A stretch of DNA of 12,590 bases from Candidatus Roizmanbacteria bacterium (GTDB taxonomy: Bacteria > Patescibacteriota > Microgenomatia > UBA1406 > GWC2-37-13), in contig JALWZV010000062.1 of the NCBI GenBank assembly GCA_027002315.1, forward strand, positions 1 through 12,590, read 5' to 3'. Both the position numbers and the translations under genes were made by a program. Shown piece by piece: positions 12,317 to 12,590 of this stretch (the stretch's first letter is position 1; the number at the start of each line of letters is the position of its first letter). The notes under the pieces were generated by a model, which made no database searches, was not told where the DNA came from, and was given only the letters and a program-made list of their open reading frames with translations.

Positions 12317-12590
12317 ATGCTAAGAATAGCAGGAGTCATATTATCAGATGATGAAAAAATAGGTTTTGGTTTAACTAAAATTTATGGTATTGGGTGGTCG
12401 CGTTCTAACAAGATACTCAATGATTTTAAGATTAAACCCAACAAAAAGATTAAAGATTTAACTAAAGAGGAGATTCAAGGAATCATTAAGTATATAACTG
12501 AAAACTATAAGATAGAAGGAGAGTTAAGGGAAGAAGTGGTCTCTAATATAAGAAGATTAAAAGATATATCTTCCTATAGAGGGATAAGAC
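12317..12590 (+). CDS. rpsM: 30S ribosomal protein S13, 3' end cut by the window
   Basis: S13 lies in the 30S head, contacts P-site tRNA and forms the bridge to L5. Ninety-one codons are visible (family length about 115-125). The start MLRIAGVILSDDEKIGFGLT (1-20) fits the usual MARIAGVNIPxxKRxxxALT, and KIYGIGWSRSNKIL (21-34) matches the helix-hairpin-helix part with YGIGxxxAxxIL. Next come the helices that end in LREEVVSNIRRLKDISSYRG, near the family's YRGxRHRxGLPVRGQRT, which is where the window stops. The start codon is 2 nt after rpmJ. Confidence 0.96.
   Translation, partial: MLRIAGVILSDDEKIGFGLTKIYGIGWSRSNKILNDFKIKPNKKIKDLTKEEIQGIIKYITENYKIEGELREEVVSNIRRLKDISSYRGIR

Noticed and set aside
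133..12590. Minus-strand open frames of 60-112 codons in many places
   Set aside because: Each lies opposite a conserved ribosomal, secY, adk or map gene, and the translations are Leu/Ser/Phe-rich antisense products without family features.
1..12590. A new defence, mobile or biosynthetic system
   Set aside because: All coding space is taken by identifiable ribosomal, translocation, nucleotide-kinase and translation-factor genes; no repeats, integrase or unknown gene cluster is present.

Overview
This window is a nearly gap-free ribosomal-protein super-operon, the fused equivalent of the classical S10, spc and start of the alpha operons. Every gene lies on the + strand. The DNA is AT-rich, with A/T-ending codons and Arg mostly as AGA/AGG. 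The gene set suggests Candidate Phyla Radiation bacteria (Patescibacteria), with a Microgenomates- or Katanobacteria-like lineage as a guess: there is no rpmD (L30) between rpsE and rplO, S14, L33, L36 and L24 carry zinc-type cysteines, and the proteins are compact and Lys/Asn-rich. TGA ends several genes (L4, L16, S5, the Adk fusion, Map), so the TGA=Gly code of Gracilibacteria/Absconditabacteria does not apply. The phylum call is inference from layout, not a phylogeny.

Layout: 1-132 is non-coding. It holds a well-formed promoter (TTGATA, 17 bp, TATAAT), then two hairpins, the second followed by seven T, all upstream of rplC. Next come rplC, rplD, rplW, rplB, rplV, rpsC, rplP, rpmC, rpsQ, rplN, rplX, rplE, rpsN, rpsS, rpsH, rplF, rplR, rpsE, rplO, secY, rpmG, an adenylate kinase fused to a second P-loop kinase domain, map, infA, rpmJ and the 5' part of rpsM, cut by the window end.

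Departures from the textbook order: rpsJ is not directly upstream of rplC; rpsS (S19) has left its usual place between rplB and rplV and sits between rpsN and rpsH; rpmG (L33) is inserted between secY and adk; and adk encodes a two-kinase fusion whose C-terminal half resembles the archaeal-type UPF0200 (dephospho-CoA-kinase-like) family. Genes are separated by a few bases or overlap by 4-17 bp, and almost none has a recognisable Shine-Dalgarno sequence.

The genes work together: ribosomal proteins for both subunits, IF1 for initiation, Map for removal of N-terminal methionine, SecY for membrane insertion and export, and Adk for adenylate balance. I see no mobile element, CRISPR, tRNA, rRNA, defence locus or clearly new multi-gene system. 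The most unusual items are the Adk fusion, the relocated S19 and the possible attenuator leader.
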